Source of the DNA: Planomicrobium okeanokoites
GTDB taxonomy: Bacteria; Bacillota; Bacilli; Bacillales_A; Planococcaceae
Length of the DNA: 64,000 nt
Reading direction: 5' to 3'
Assembly: GCF_003428875.1 (NCBI RefSeq)
Contig: NZ_QQRS01000007.1
Coordinates: 43,783-107,782, forward strand
The position numbers and the translations under genes are program-made. This document shows positions 56,195-63,975 of the stretch, in pieces (position 1 is the first letter of the stretch; the number at the start of each line of letters is the position of its first letter). The notes under the pieces are model-generated. The model was not told where the DNA came from. It saw only the letters and a list, made by a program, of their open reading frames with translations, and did not search any database.

Positions 56195-56353
56195 ATGATT
56201 GTCAAATGGGAATGCAGCGATTGCGGTAAGTGGAATCAAACGAATATGGCTCACTGGTTATCAGCTAAAGACGGGCAAGGTTTTCAAGATAATTGCAAAA
56301 GTTGCCACGGAGAAGTTGAGGTTGATATTGAAGTAAGCGTGACTACTATCTAA
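56195..56353 (+). CDS. Small zinc-ribbon phage protein
   Basis: 52 residues; too short for most gene finders. Two Cys pairs, CSDC near residues 7-10 and CKSC near 35-38, form a zinc ribbon. ATG follows AGGAGGTGGAAAGA, a very strong site, and there is a tight fit between neighbours. Confidence 0.65.
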   Translation: MIVKWECSDCGKWNQTNMAHWLSAKDGQGFQDNCKSCHGEVEVDIEVSVTTI

Positions 56354-56355
56354 TG

Positions 56356-56371
56356 ACGCCATCCACAGAAA
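56356..56371 (+). repeat. Phage leader motif ACGCCATCCACAGAAA, copy A
   Basis: This 16-mer is identical to the copy at 60248-60263. It sits between two genes, directly before the AAAGGAG ribosome site of the next gene. Confidence 0.7.
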
Positions 56372-56384
56372 GGAGCAACGCCCA

Positions 56385-56600
56385 ATGTTCAATGAAGAAA
56401 ATATCATCGATACAATCATCGCCGCAGGAATGCTCGGTGGATTTCTCGGACTACTGTTCGCTGGTTTCCGACAAGAAATTCAAATGATGCGCAAGAATGA
56501 AACGCAAATCGCGGAAGTGAATCGCACGGCTACAAATTACGGTCGCAAAACCGCACAACTCGCAACAACATCAGAAGTTATCCGAAAGGGGCATCAATAA
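56385..56600 (+). CDS. Small single-pass membrane phage protein
   Basis: 71 residues. One hydrophobic helix (IIAAGMLGGFLGLLFAGF) and a charged tail. ATG follows AAAGGAGC. No family recognised. Confidence 0.65.
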   Translation: MFNEENIIDTIIAAGMLGGFLGLLFAGFRQEIQMMRKNETQIAEVNRTATNYGRKTAQLATTSEVIRKGHQ

Positions 56601-56601
56601 A

Positions 56602-56853
56602 ATGTGGATAAAAGTAAACGAAGTATTGGGGCGCGAAAACCTCATCAACCTGGACAAAGTGGAGCGCATCACATCGGATGGCAGTACCGGTTCAATGTTC
56701 TGGTTCGGCAAGGATGACGCAGACAGCATGCACATTGTGGAAAGCTACGAAGAAGTCGAGTTGATGATTCATTTTAGCGAGAAGGTGAAGGGTGTTATGG
56801 ATCGGGAACAACTGCACAATTTTATGAATCAGCCAGCGGATATGGTGTTTTGA
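56602..56853 (+). CDS. Small phage protein, function unknown
   Basis: 83 residues starting MWIKVNEVLG. ATG is 1 base after the previous stop with GAAAGGGG about 12 bases upstream. Mixed alpha/beta character, no recognised domain. Possibly coupled with the membrane protein gene. Confidence 0.6.
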   Translation: MWIKVNEVLGRENLINLDKVERITSDGSTGSMFWFGKDDADSMHIVESYEEVELMIHFSEKVKGVMDREQLHNFMNQPADMVF

Positions 56854-56900
56854 GTTTCCACACAGTTGAACCATATAACGAGGTAAAGGGGAGAATGAAA

Positions 56901-57524
56901 ATGAGAATTTTAGTAGCGTGTGAAGAAAGCCAAGTAGTAACGAAGGAATTTAGAAAGTTAGGACATGAAGCATATTCTTGTGACATTTTAGAATGTAGTG
57001 GAGGTCATCCAGAATGGCACTTACAACAAGACGTAACGGAGTTGTTAAAAGAAAAATGGGATATGATTTTAGCTTTCCCACCATGCACATTTTTAACAGT
57101 TACTGGAAACAGATGGTTCAATATTGAAAGATACGGAGAAAAAGCGATTAAGAGAACGAAAGATAGAGAGGAAGCAATTGACTTCTTTATGTTATTCGCT
57201 AACGCAGACTGCGAAAGGGTAGCGATTGAGAACCCAGTTGGGGTTATGAGTTCACATTGGAGAAAACCAAACCAAATAATACAACCTTATGAGTTTGGCG
57301 ATCCGTTTGAAAAGAAAACGTGCTTTTGGTTAAAAGGACTACCCAAATTAAAACCCACAAACATAGTAGAACCACCACCAAGAACAAAGTTTGATAGTGG
57401 GAAATCAATGCCAGCGTGGTACGCAGAAGCGTGGAAGTTACCGAAAGAAGAAAGAGCAAAACTAAGAAGTAAAACATTCCCCGGTATAGCAGAAGCTATG
57501 GCGGAACAATGGGGAAATTCATAA
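56901..57524 (+). CDS. Phage C5-cytosine methyltransferase-like protein
   Basis: 207 residues from ATG 56901 with AAAGGGGAG 7 bases upstream; earlier starts are too close to the site. A Dcm-like fold is suggested by MRILVACEESQ at the start, the PPC motif with context AFPPCTFLTVTGN near residue 60, and a motif VI-like IENPVGVM near 110. The PPC is followed by TFLT instead of the usual Q-x-F-S, and there is no room for a target-recognition domain, so activity and target are uncertain. Its codon use is more AT-rich (AGA, TTA, AAA) than its neighbours, a sign of separate acquisition. Confidence 0.6.
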   Translation: MRILVACEESQVVTKEFRKLGHEAYSCDILECSGGHPEWHLQQDVTELLKEKWDMILAFPPCTFLTVTGNRWFNIERYGEKAIKRTKDREEAIDFFMLFANADCERVAIENPVGVMSSHWRKPNQIIQPYEFGDPFEKKTCFWLKGLPKLKPTNIVEPPPRTKFDSGKSMPAWYAEAWKLPKEERAKLRSKTFPGIAEAMAEQWGNS

Positions 57525-57589
57525 TATTAATTACTGCACAGTTCGCACACAAAGTCCGATACCAAAAACTTCGAAAGGGGTGATTAACC

Positions 57590-57703
57590 ATGATCGCAAC
57601 CGAATGGAAATGCGAGTGCGGCGGAACGTTCTTTACCGTTGAAAATACGCCGTCACCGAAATGCTGCGCGTATTGCGCCAGTGAGCAGATTAAGCGGGTG
57701 TAG
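57590..57703 (+). CDS. Micro zinc-ribbon phage protein
   Basis: 37 residues. Cysteines CEC near residues 8-10 and CCAYC near 26-30 form a compact zinc-binding pattern. ATG follows AAAGGGGTGATTAACC. Too short for most gene finders. Confidence 0.55.
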   Translation: MIATEWKCECGGTFFTVENTPSPKCCAYCASEQIKRV

Positions 57704-57738
57704 GCTGTCCACAGATTATATAGAAGGAGTTGATGAAA

Positions 57739-57939
57739 ATGAACGAGTTTTCGAATAACGACCCGCACCAAACAAATTTCCAATGCGAATGCGGTTCCGG
57801 ACTTTTCGAAACAATTAACGACGACCATCCACACGGTATGTCAGCGCTTAATGATGATTTTGATTACGTTTGCTACGAGTGTAGGAGACTAGTCAACAGT
57901 TCTAACTATGTAACCGAACCTGAGCCGGAAGAGTATTAG
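57739..57939 (+). CDS. Small cysteine-rich phage protein
   Basis: 66 residues from ATG 57739 with AAGGAG 9 bases upstream (an ATG six bases earlier is too close). Cysteines CEC and CYEC suggest another zinc ribbon (FQCECGSG, YVCYECRRLV). Function unknown. TCCACAGA lies upstream at 57708-57715. Confidence 0.6.
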   Translation: MNEFSNNDPHQTNFQCECGSGLFETINDDHPHGMSALNDDFDYVCYECRRLVNSSNYVTEPEPEEY

Positions 57940-57966
57940 CCTTCCACAGAAATGAGGTGATACGAA

Positions 57967-58152
57967 ATGGATATCGAACACAGCGACATTAACCGGATAG
58001 AGCGCATCGGCTATCCCAATCCCGAATATCTCGAATGGGAGTTGCGCCAAGCGAATGAACCGAATGTTGAAGATGACGAAATCTGGCCCGATGGATTGAC
58101 GCTCGATGAATGGCAAAAAGAAAAACGCTCACCGGCTAGGGTGAACGCTTGA
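57967..58152 (+). CDS. Small acidic phage protein, function unknown
   Basis: 61 residues, acidic middle (NEPNVEDDEIWPDG). ATG follows GAGGTGATACGAA, with TTCCACAGAAA upstream. No family recognised. Confidence 0.55.
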   Translation: MDIEHSDINRIERIGYPNPEYLEWELRQANEPNVEDDEIWPDGLTLDEWQKEKRSPARVNA

Positions 58153-58224
58153 ACCGTCACATGTGGCGTGTAACGAAATTTAATAATCTACCGTAATTTT
58201 ACCACAGAAATGGAGTGTAAGTAA

Positions 58225-58716
58225 ATGGCATTCAAACTTTACGAACTAAGCGCACAATACCAACAACTTATCGACTTAATCAGCAGCAGCGATACCGAAC
58301 GTCCGGAATTTACCGATACGCTGGAATCCATCGAAGAAGCGATTGACGACAAATTGGAAAACACAGCGAAGGTGATACGCGCCATTGAAGCGGAAGCGAA
58401 CGCCATTAAGGTGGAAGAGGAACGCCTAAAGAAACGCCGCCAAGCGCTGGAAGGCAACGCGGATCGCTTGAAGGATTATATCTTTCAGACGATGCAGGCG
58501 ACTGGCAAGGACAAGGTAAAAGGCGCTCACGTTGGTTTGCGCTTGCAGTATAACCCGCCGAGTGTGCGCTTGCTCGATGAAAAGTTAGTACCGGCGCATT
58601 ACCTGGTTGAGCAGCATCCCACAGTTGATAAGAAAGCGTTGTTGGCTGATTTGAAGAATGGGATTGCTGTGGAAGGCGTGGAGTTGAAGAGGGAACAGAG
58701 TTTGCGAATTGTATAG
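58225..58716 (+). CDS. Siphovirus Gp157 family protein
   Basis: 163 residues. Gp157-like: MAFKLYELSAQYQQLIDL start, a long coiled coil (RAIEAEANAIKVEEERLKKRRQALEGNADRLKDY, about residues 50-90), then KVKGAHVGLRLQYNPPSVRLLDE. Gp157 proteins are common in phage early regions, next to recombination genes, with unproven roles. ATG follows TGGAGTGTAAGTAA; ACCACAGAAA lies upstream. Confidence 0.87.
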   Translation: MAFKLYELSAQYQQLIDLISSSDTERPEFTDTLESIEEAIDDKLENTAKVIRAIEAEANAIKVEEERLKKRRQALEGNADRLKDYIFQTMQATGKDKVKGAHVGLRLQYNPPSVRLLDEKLVPAHYLVEQHPTVDKKALLADLKNGIAVEGVELKREQSLRIV

Positions 58717-58730
58717 AAGGAGTTGGGAAT

Positions 58731-59087
58731 ATGCGAGAAATTAAGTTTCGAGTATGGATTGATGGTTACAAAATGATTGCACCATTCGACTTGTCGCAAC
58801 ATCCGCAATATTGGGCGCATGAATTGAAGGATGGCGTTAGGTTGCAATATACCGGCTTAAATGATGTAAACGGTTTTGAGATTTATGAAGGAGATGTTAT
58901 GCGCCTAGCTGGATATCCTGATATGCACATCGTGTTCCTCAATGGTTGTTTTGTTGGGAAATCGACCAATAAAATACAAGCGATGAATTGGGTTCCGAAT
59001 TCGTTAACGAGTTTAAACCTGTTGAGGTATGAGGTTATCGGAAACGTTTACCAAAACCCTGAATTGTTGGAGGTGTCCACAGAATGA
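58731..59087 (+). CDS. YopX family phage protein
   Basis: 118 residues. YopX domain: MREIKFRVWI start, LQYTGLNDVNGFEIYEGDVM and YEVIGNVYQNPELL. Common in Firmicute phages; function unknown. ATG follows AGAAGGAGTTGGG. The stop overlaps the ERF gene by 4 bases. Confidence 0.88.
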   Translation: MREIKFRVWIDGYKMIAPFDLSQHPQYWAHELKDGVRLQYTGLNDVNGFEIYEGDVMRLAGYPDMHIVFLNGCFVGKSTNKIQAMNWVPNSLTSLNLLRYEVIGNVYQNPELLEVSTE

Positions 59088-59524
59088 ATAAATCAGATTC
59101 CATTGTGGAAATCGCCAAAGCGCTCTCAGCGTTTCAAGCGGAAGTGAAGCAACCGGAGAAAACAGCGGCGAATCCCTTCTTTAAAAGTTCGTATGTTCCG
59201 CTTGAAGAAGTAGTAAAAACAATCAACACTTTCGGCCCGAAACACGGATTGTCATTCACACAGTGGCCATCCACAAATGAGCAAGGTAAACCAGGAGTTG
59301 CAACACTCCTTTTACATTCATCGGGTGAATATATCGAATACGATCCGGTGTATATGAAATCAGATAAGGATACGGCGCAGGGTGCTGGCAGTGTCATCAG
59401 CTATCTCAAACGTTACGCCTTATCAGCAATTTACGGCATCACAAGCGATGAAGACGACGACGGCAACAACGCCACCGGAAATGGCGCGACGAACAAAAAA
59501 CAAACTAAAAATGACGACTTTTAA
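59084..59524 (+). CDS. ERF-family single-strand annealing recombinase
   Basis: 146 residues. ERF domain: IAKALSAFQAEVKQPEKTAANPFFKSSYVPLEEV near residues 10-45 and QGAGSVISYLKRYALSAIYGI near 97-118. It anneals single-stranded DNA for phage recombination. The acidic and Asn-rich C-terminal tail is short. Start overlaps yopX (ATGA), with GGAGG and the TCCACAGAATG motif in front. Confidence 0.9.
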   Translation: MNKSDSIVEIAKALSAFQAEVKQPEKTAANPFFKSSYVPLEEVVKTINTFGPKHGLSFTQWPSTNEQGKPGVATLLLHSSGEYIEYDPVYMKSDKDTAQGAGSVISYLKRYALSAIYGITSDEDDDGNNATGNGATNKKQTKNDDF

Positions 59525-59545
59525 GTCGAAAAGGAGAAATGCAAA

Positions 59546-59989
59546 ATGGCTATCAAACTTAACTTAAATCAAGAGGTAAAAGAAGCGCCGCAACAAATCA
59601 AAGCTGGTGAATACGAGGTAACAGCAACAAACTTCGATACAAAGGTTGTAGGTGATAAAAACGTAATTTCATTCGAGTACGAGATCCGCGACGATGTAGA
59701 GCAAGAGTTTCAAGGAAGAAAGATTTTCCAGGATGATTTCTTTTGCACAGAGAAGGCGCTTTGGAAGATTGAAAACGCATCAATTGCAGCCGGTTTCACA
59801 GAAGAAGAATCTGAGTTTGAAAAGTACACAGAATGGGCGAAAGCGTTTTTGAACAAGAAACTGCGTTTAGTTGTGAAGTATGAAGAAGCGAACAACGGTA
59901 AAGAATATCTGCGTGTTAAGTATTACAACAAATCAAGAGTTGCTCCACCTGCACCAGTTGACATTGACGAATCGGAGCTTCCTTTTTAA
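59546..59989 (+). CDS. DUF669 phage protein
   Basis: 147 residues. DUF669 features: AGEYEVTATNF near residue 19, DVEQEFQGRKIFQDDFF near 51, and YRVKYYNKS-like strand before PAPVDIDESELPF. Proteins of this family are found with ERF and helicase genes and are probably single-stranded-DNA-associated. ATG follows AAAAGGAGAAATGCA. Confidence 0.85.
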   Translation: MAIKLNLNQEVKEAPQQIKAGEYEVTATNFDTKVVGDKNVISFEYEIRDDVEQEFQGRKIFQDDFFCTEKALWKIENASIAAGFTEEESEFEKYTEWAKAFLNKKLRLVVKYEEANNGKEYLRVKYYNKSRVAPPAPVDIDESELPF

Positions 59990-60044
59990 TAGGGAGCTTC
60001 ACCGTTAATAAGCGTGAATTTGAACAATAAAGGAGAGGAATTAT

Positions 60045-60221
60045 ATGTTCATAGAAGTTACTTTGAAAGACGGTACAAAGAGTACTTTTAATCGAGATCA
60101 TATCGTACATGTTTGGGAGATGGGTGAATGTGCAGGGGTAGAGACTGTAATTCATAGAGCGGGAGATTACTTCGAGGTAAAAGAGTCCTATCAAGAACTA
60201 AGGGGACTTTTAATTCCTTAA
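60045..60221 (+). CDS. Small phage protein, function unknown
   Basis: 58 residues. ATG follows AGGAGAGGAATTAT. Mixed beta/alpha character, sequence starts MFIEVTLKDGTKSTFN. Too short for many gene finders; fits tightly between DUF669 and the primase gene. Confidence 0.6.
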   Translation: MFIEVTLKDGTKSTFNRDHIVHVWEMGECAGVETVIHRAGDYFEVKESYQELRGLLIP

Positions 60222-60247
60222 TAGCAGTCCGCACGCAAATAACTGTA

Positions 60248-60263
60248 ACGCCATCCACAGAAA
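60248..60263 (+). repeat. Phage leader motif ACGCCATCCACAGAAA, copy B
   Basis: Identical 16-mer to 56356-56371, here 18 bases before the TTG start of the primase gene. Confidence 0.7.
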
Positions 60264-60281
60264 TACTAGGAGTTGAGACCA

Positions 60282-62633
60282 TTGGCAAAGTATAACCTGC
60301 AAGACATTCCATACGACCTTCAAAAGCTTCGGCAGTGGGTCTTGTGGAGTTTGGAGGAACGACCGGATAAGAAAAACGGTGGCGTGAAGCTAACCAAAGT
60401 ACCGAAGCAAGTTGACGGCAACAACGCATCACCAACTTACAAAGGTACATGGTCCAGCTTTTCCGCAGCCAAACACGTAATGACCGAATACGGATTCGAC
60501 GGTATCGGCTTTGTGTTCACAGCAGAAGATGAGTTTATCGGGATCGACCTGGACGATTGCGTTGACAGTAAAGGTAACATTTCCGAGTTTGCTAAAAAAG
60601 TAATCGAACAACTCGACAGCTACACAGAGTTTTCACCATCAGGCGAGGGCATCCATATCATTATCAGGGGCGCTCTCCCCGCTTCCTTTAAGAAGGGGAT
60701 GCGTAACGACGAGTTGGGCATTGAAATCTACTCAGAGGGGCGTTACTTCACGTTTACAGGCAACCGAGAGAATGAGAACGATGTGTTTGAACGAACGGAC
60801 GAATTAGCAGAGTTGGCAAGTGAGTTGTTCACCTTTGAAGAAGCAAGTGACGACAACGATTTTGAAGTTGATAAGGATATTGACTATGACGAAAACAGCA
60901 TCACCGGCATTTGGAACAAAATGTTCAAGTCGAAAAATGGTGATGATATCAAGCGTATGTTTAACGGTGAGTTAATCGTCAACAACGACCACTCAGCAAC
61001 AGATCAAAGTTTAGCGAATCACCTGGCGTTCTGGTGCGATAAAAATTATTCGTTGATGGATCACATGTTTAGGCAAAGTGATTTGATGCGCAGCAAATGG
61101 GACGAAAAGCGCGGCTCTGAAACATACGGCGAGATTACATTAAAACGGGCCATCCGCGACACCAAAGAAACGCTTAACCCGAAAACGGAACGCCTAATCA
61201 AAATTAAAGAAGCAGACCAAACAACACCAGTATTCATGCACACCGAACTTGGCAACGCTGAATGGTTTGCACATGAATACCGCGAGCGCATCCTTCACAG
61301 CAATCAATACGGGTGGCTGGTGTGGAATCAGAAGAAGTGGGAAATTGACGACATGAGCAAGGTGGAAGTACAGGCGACGAAGTTATTTAAAACATTGATG
61401 GCCTTCCACAGTGATATTGATGATGAAGAAGCTGCGCAAGCTGAGGAAAAGGCAGCGCGCAAATGGGGCCACGCTTCGCAAAGCAGACGAGTTATCACGA
61501 ATAGTTTGCTACTGGCGAAGGCGTTGCTTCCAGTGAAGAATGAACAACTCGACACCAACAAATACTTACTCAACTGTCAAAACGGCATTGTGGATTTAAA
61601 GACCGGCACGCTACTCCCACACGCATCGCATCATCTAATGACGAAAATCGCGGATGTGGGATACGAGAAAGATGCCGATGCGCCTACCTGGAAGAAGTTT
61701 TTGGAAACGATATTCGTTGACGAAAAAGGCAATACGGATTACGAACTGATCCGATATGTGCAGAAGTTAATCGGCTACACGATGACTGGCGACATTACCG
61801 ACCAAAGCATGTACTTCCTATACGGCGGCGGTAAAAACGGTAAATCCACTTTCATCAACACGGTGAAGGACATACTGGGCGATTACGCACGCCAAACCAA
61901 CAAAGAGACGTTCATATCTAAAGAACACAACGGCAGCGCAAACAGCGATGTGGCGAGGTTAGCAGGCAGTCGGTTCGTCTCTGCTGTGGAAAGTAACGAG
62001 GGCGAGAAGTTGGATGAATCGATTGTGAAGCAAATCACCGGTGGTGAAAGCATCATCGCGCGCTTCCTTCATAAAGACTATTTCGAGTTTTCACCAGAAT
62101 TCAAAGTGTTCTTCACAACCAACCACAAGCCGATTGTAAAAGGTTCAGATGAAGGGATATGGCGGCGCATCAAACTAATTCCATTCCTTGCCTTCATACC
62201 GGAAAAGAATCGAGATGCAACGCTGCCAGTGAAGTTGAAAGAAGAAGCGAACGGCATACTCAACTGGATGGTCGAAGGGTGCTTGCTGTGGCAGAAGGAA
62301 GGATTGAAACCACCGGCATCCGTTGAAGGCAGCAACAAAACATACCGAGAAGAAATGGATCTTCTGCTTCCATTCATCATCGAGTGCTGCAACATCAATC
62401 CATTGTCCGGTGTTGGCTTCAAAGAACTGTACAACGAATACAAACTGTACTGCCAGGAAAACGGAGACTTCGAGTTGAAGAAGCGGACGTTTGGCCGAGA
62501 ATTGGAAAACAGAGGTTACAAGAAAGAAAACGGCACTGGAAATAAAGTGGTGATTCGAGGATTGGAATTAAACGAAGTGGTGATGAAGCAAAAAGAAGCG
62601 GTTCGCTTTAAAAATTCCAAAAACTGGAGATAG
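60282..62633 (+). CDS. Phage PrimPol-helicase (D5/P4 family)
   Basis: 783 residues from TTG 60282 with AGGAG 9 bases upstream. An N-terminal primase-polymerase domain carries the acid pair in FIGIDLDDCVD near residue 87 and SPSGEGIHI near 116. A middle linker/HBD-like region follows, then a D5_N domain and a superfamily 3 helicase with Walker A GGGKNGKSTF near 520. The order resembles the NrS-1 polymerase family. It should prime and unwind phage DNA. Stop lies just before an origin-like repeat region. Confidence 0.9.
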   Translation: MAKYNLQDIPYDLQKLRQWVLWSLEERPDKKNGGVKLTKVPKQVDGNNASPTYKGTWSSFSAAKHVMTEYGFDGIGFVFTAEDEFIGIDLDDCVDSKGNISEFAKKVIEQLDSYTEFSPSGEGIHIIIRGALPASFKKGMRNDELGIEIYSEGRYFTFTGNRENENDVFERTDELAELASELFTFEEASDDNDFEVDKDIDYDENSITGIWNKMFKSKNGDDIKRMFNGELIVNNDHSATDQSLANHLAFWCDKNYSLMDHMFRQSDLMRSKWDEKRGSETYGEITLKRAIRDTKETLNPKTERLIKIKEADQTTPVFMHTELGNAEWFAHEYRERILHSNQYGWLVWNQKKWEIDDMSKVEVQATKLFKTLMAFHSDIDDEEAAQAEEKAARKWGHASQSRRVITNSLLLAKALLPVKNEQLDTNKYLLNCQNGIVDLKTGTLLPHASHHLMTKIADVGYEKDADAPTWKKFLETIFVDEKGNTDYELIRYVQKLIGYTMTGDITDQSMYFLYGGGKNGKSTFINTVKDILGDYARQTNKETFISKEHNGSANSDVARLAGSRFVSAVESNEGEKLDESIVKQITGGESIIARFLHKDYFEFSPEFKVFFTTNHKPIVKGSDEGIWRRIKLIPFLAFIPEKNRDATLPVKLKEEANGILNWMVEGCLLWQKEGLKPPASVEGSNKTYREEMDLLLPFIIECCNINPLSGVGFKELYNEYKLYCQENGDFELKKRTFGRELENRGYKKENGTGNKVVIRGLELNEVVMKQKEAVRFKNSKNWR

Positions 62634-62937
62634 TTAATAAACGAGTGATTTTCGATTCAAAAATTAACTCTTCGCAAACCCAGTCATATCAAGGGTTTAA
62701 GTACCTAATAGTTAATATAGTTAATTTATTTCTCTATTGCAGAGATGAAAGAAATATATATATAAAAGGAAAAGGCGTTAAGGGTGTAATAAACGTAAGG
62801 AGCCTACAATGCAAAAAATGGTTAACTAAATTAACTATTTTGACCACAAACCCAGTCATACCAACGGTTTGAGCGAGTTAATTTTAGTTAAAAAACGAGT
62901 TTCAAAAGTTAACTATTCCGGAAAGGATGATAATTCT
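62634..62937 (+). repeat. Origin-like repeat region after the primase gene
   Basis: About 300 bases with no credible gene. Two 24-bp direct repeats, 62675-62698 and 62847-62870, match at 22 of 24 bases and each has AAACCC and GGTTT ends able to pair. GTTAA or TTAAC occurs at least ten times between 62632 and 62912, including GTTAAC palindromes at 62821 and 62908. This is typical of iteron-bearing phage origins. Confidence 0.6.
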
Positions 62938-63204
62938 GTGGAAATCGTAGCGGAAAAATCAGTAAAAGCGACCATTCACAAAATTGTGGACTGGTTAGCC
63001 GGTGAACCTAATCAGCGAATCCTCGATTGGGTGAATGCAGACGACGGATCGTACCAGGACATTATCAAGTTTATGGATATTTGCGCATCGAACGGCTGGA
63101 AGCAATTGAGCGATTCACCTTTTGAATACGCCACTCCTGATGCTGTGGAAATCGCAAACAGTCTTTATAAGCGGGCAATGGAGAATTTTGGAGGTAAGCG
63201 GTAA
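62938..63204 (+). CDS. Phage protein, function unknown
   Basis: 88 residues from GTG 62938 with AAAGGA 10 bases upstream. An upstream TTG would start inside the direct repeat region and is less likely. Helical (KIVDWLAGEPNQRILDWVNADDG). No family recognised. Overlaps the ERCC4 gene by one base (TAATG). Confidence 0.6.
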   Translation: MEIVAEKSVKATIHKIVDWLAGEPNQRILDWVNADDGSYQDIIKFMDICASNGWKQLSDSPFEYATPDAVEIANSLYKRAMENFGGKR

Positions 63205-63752
63205 TGGTGCAAGCGTTCAGATACAACTACTCAGATACAGAGGTAAAGAAAATACTAGCGACTTTGATGATTATTGTGGATACGCGTGAAAAGGAAAATC
63301 AGCATGTGACCGATTACCTGGACAAGAAAGGCGTTCCGTATATGAAAAGGACACTTAAAACAGGTGATTACGGATGCTTGATACCAAAGAACGAAGAACT
63401 CGGCATTATGCGAGATATCCAATTAACTGCCGCTGTGGAAAGAAAAGCGCACATTGACGAAATAACCGGCAACTTATCGAAGCTAAAAGCAACGGCCTTC
63501 GAGAATGAATTGATACGCGCTAGTGATATTCCATTCGTGCTAGTTTGCGAAGATCCCGACGGTTACGGCAAAATATTGCGCGGCGAATACCGGAGCCAGT
63601 ACGATCCGAAAGCGCTGCTCGGCAGACTCAAAACGTTTGAAGCGCGTTACGGTTTCAGTATCGTGTACTTGGACAAAGCGTATACAGGAAATTACATTTA
63701 CCATCACTTTTACTACGCGGCGATGGAATGTGTGAAGAAAGGGTTGATTTAA
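63204..63752 (+). CDS. ERCC4-type nuclease
   Basis: 182 residues. ERCC4/XPF-like nuclease core: IIVDTREKENQH near residue 22, LKTGDYGCLIP near 52, and VERKAHIDEI near 75, matching the D-x-n-RE and VERK motifs. It likely trims branched or flap DNA in phage recombination or replication. ATG follows GGAGGTAAGCGGTA, overlapping the previous stop by one base. Confidence 0.82.
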   Translation: MVQAFRYNYSDTEVKKILATLMIIVDTREKENQHVTDYLDKKGVPYMKRTLKTGDYGCLIPKNEELGIMRDIQLTAAVERKAHIDEITGNLSKLKATAFENELIRASDIPFVLVCEDPDGYGKILRGEYRSQYDPKALLGRLKTFEARYGFSIVYLDKAYTGNYIYHHFYYAAMECVKKGLI

Positions 63753-63753
63753 T

Positions 63754-63975
63754 ATGACAGTCAAAACAAACCCCTTCAATCGCGGCGGTGTCGTGAAATC
63801 GGAGTTGGGGAGCGAAGAAGAACGTGCAGATAAAATTTTGGAGATGAATCAACGCGGATTTGTAGCAGTCGCCACGTATGAATACGAAACCACTTACCTC
63901 GACCGTGTAGCAACAGGATACAAAAAACATACTAAGATTAGTAGGACGAACCAAGGCATTGGTTTATCCTACTAA
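63754..63975 (+). CDS. Small phage protein, function unknown
   Basis: 73 residues. ATG 2 bases after the previous stop, with only weak AAAGGG in front. Charged, no recognised family. Followed by the window end (63976-64000 shows only a ribosome-site-like GAGGTG). Confidence 0.5.
   Translation: MTVKTNPFNRGGVVKSELGSEEERADKILEMNQRGFVAVATYEYETTYLDRVATGYKKHTKISRTNQGIGLSY

Noticed and set aside
62645..62872. 75-residue frame in the repeat region after the primase gene
   Set aside because: No ribosome site, low complexity, and it runs through both direct repeats; better explained as non-coding origin-like DNA.
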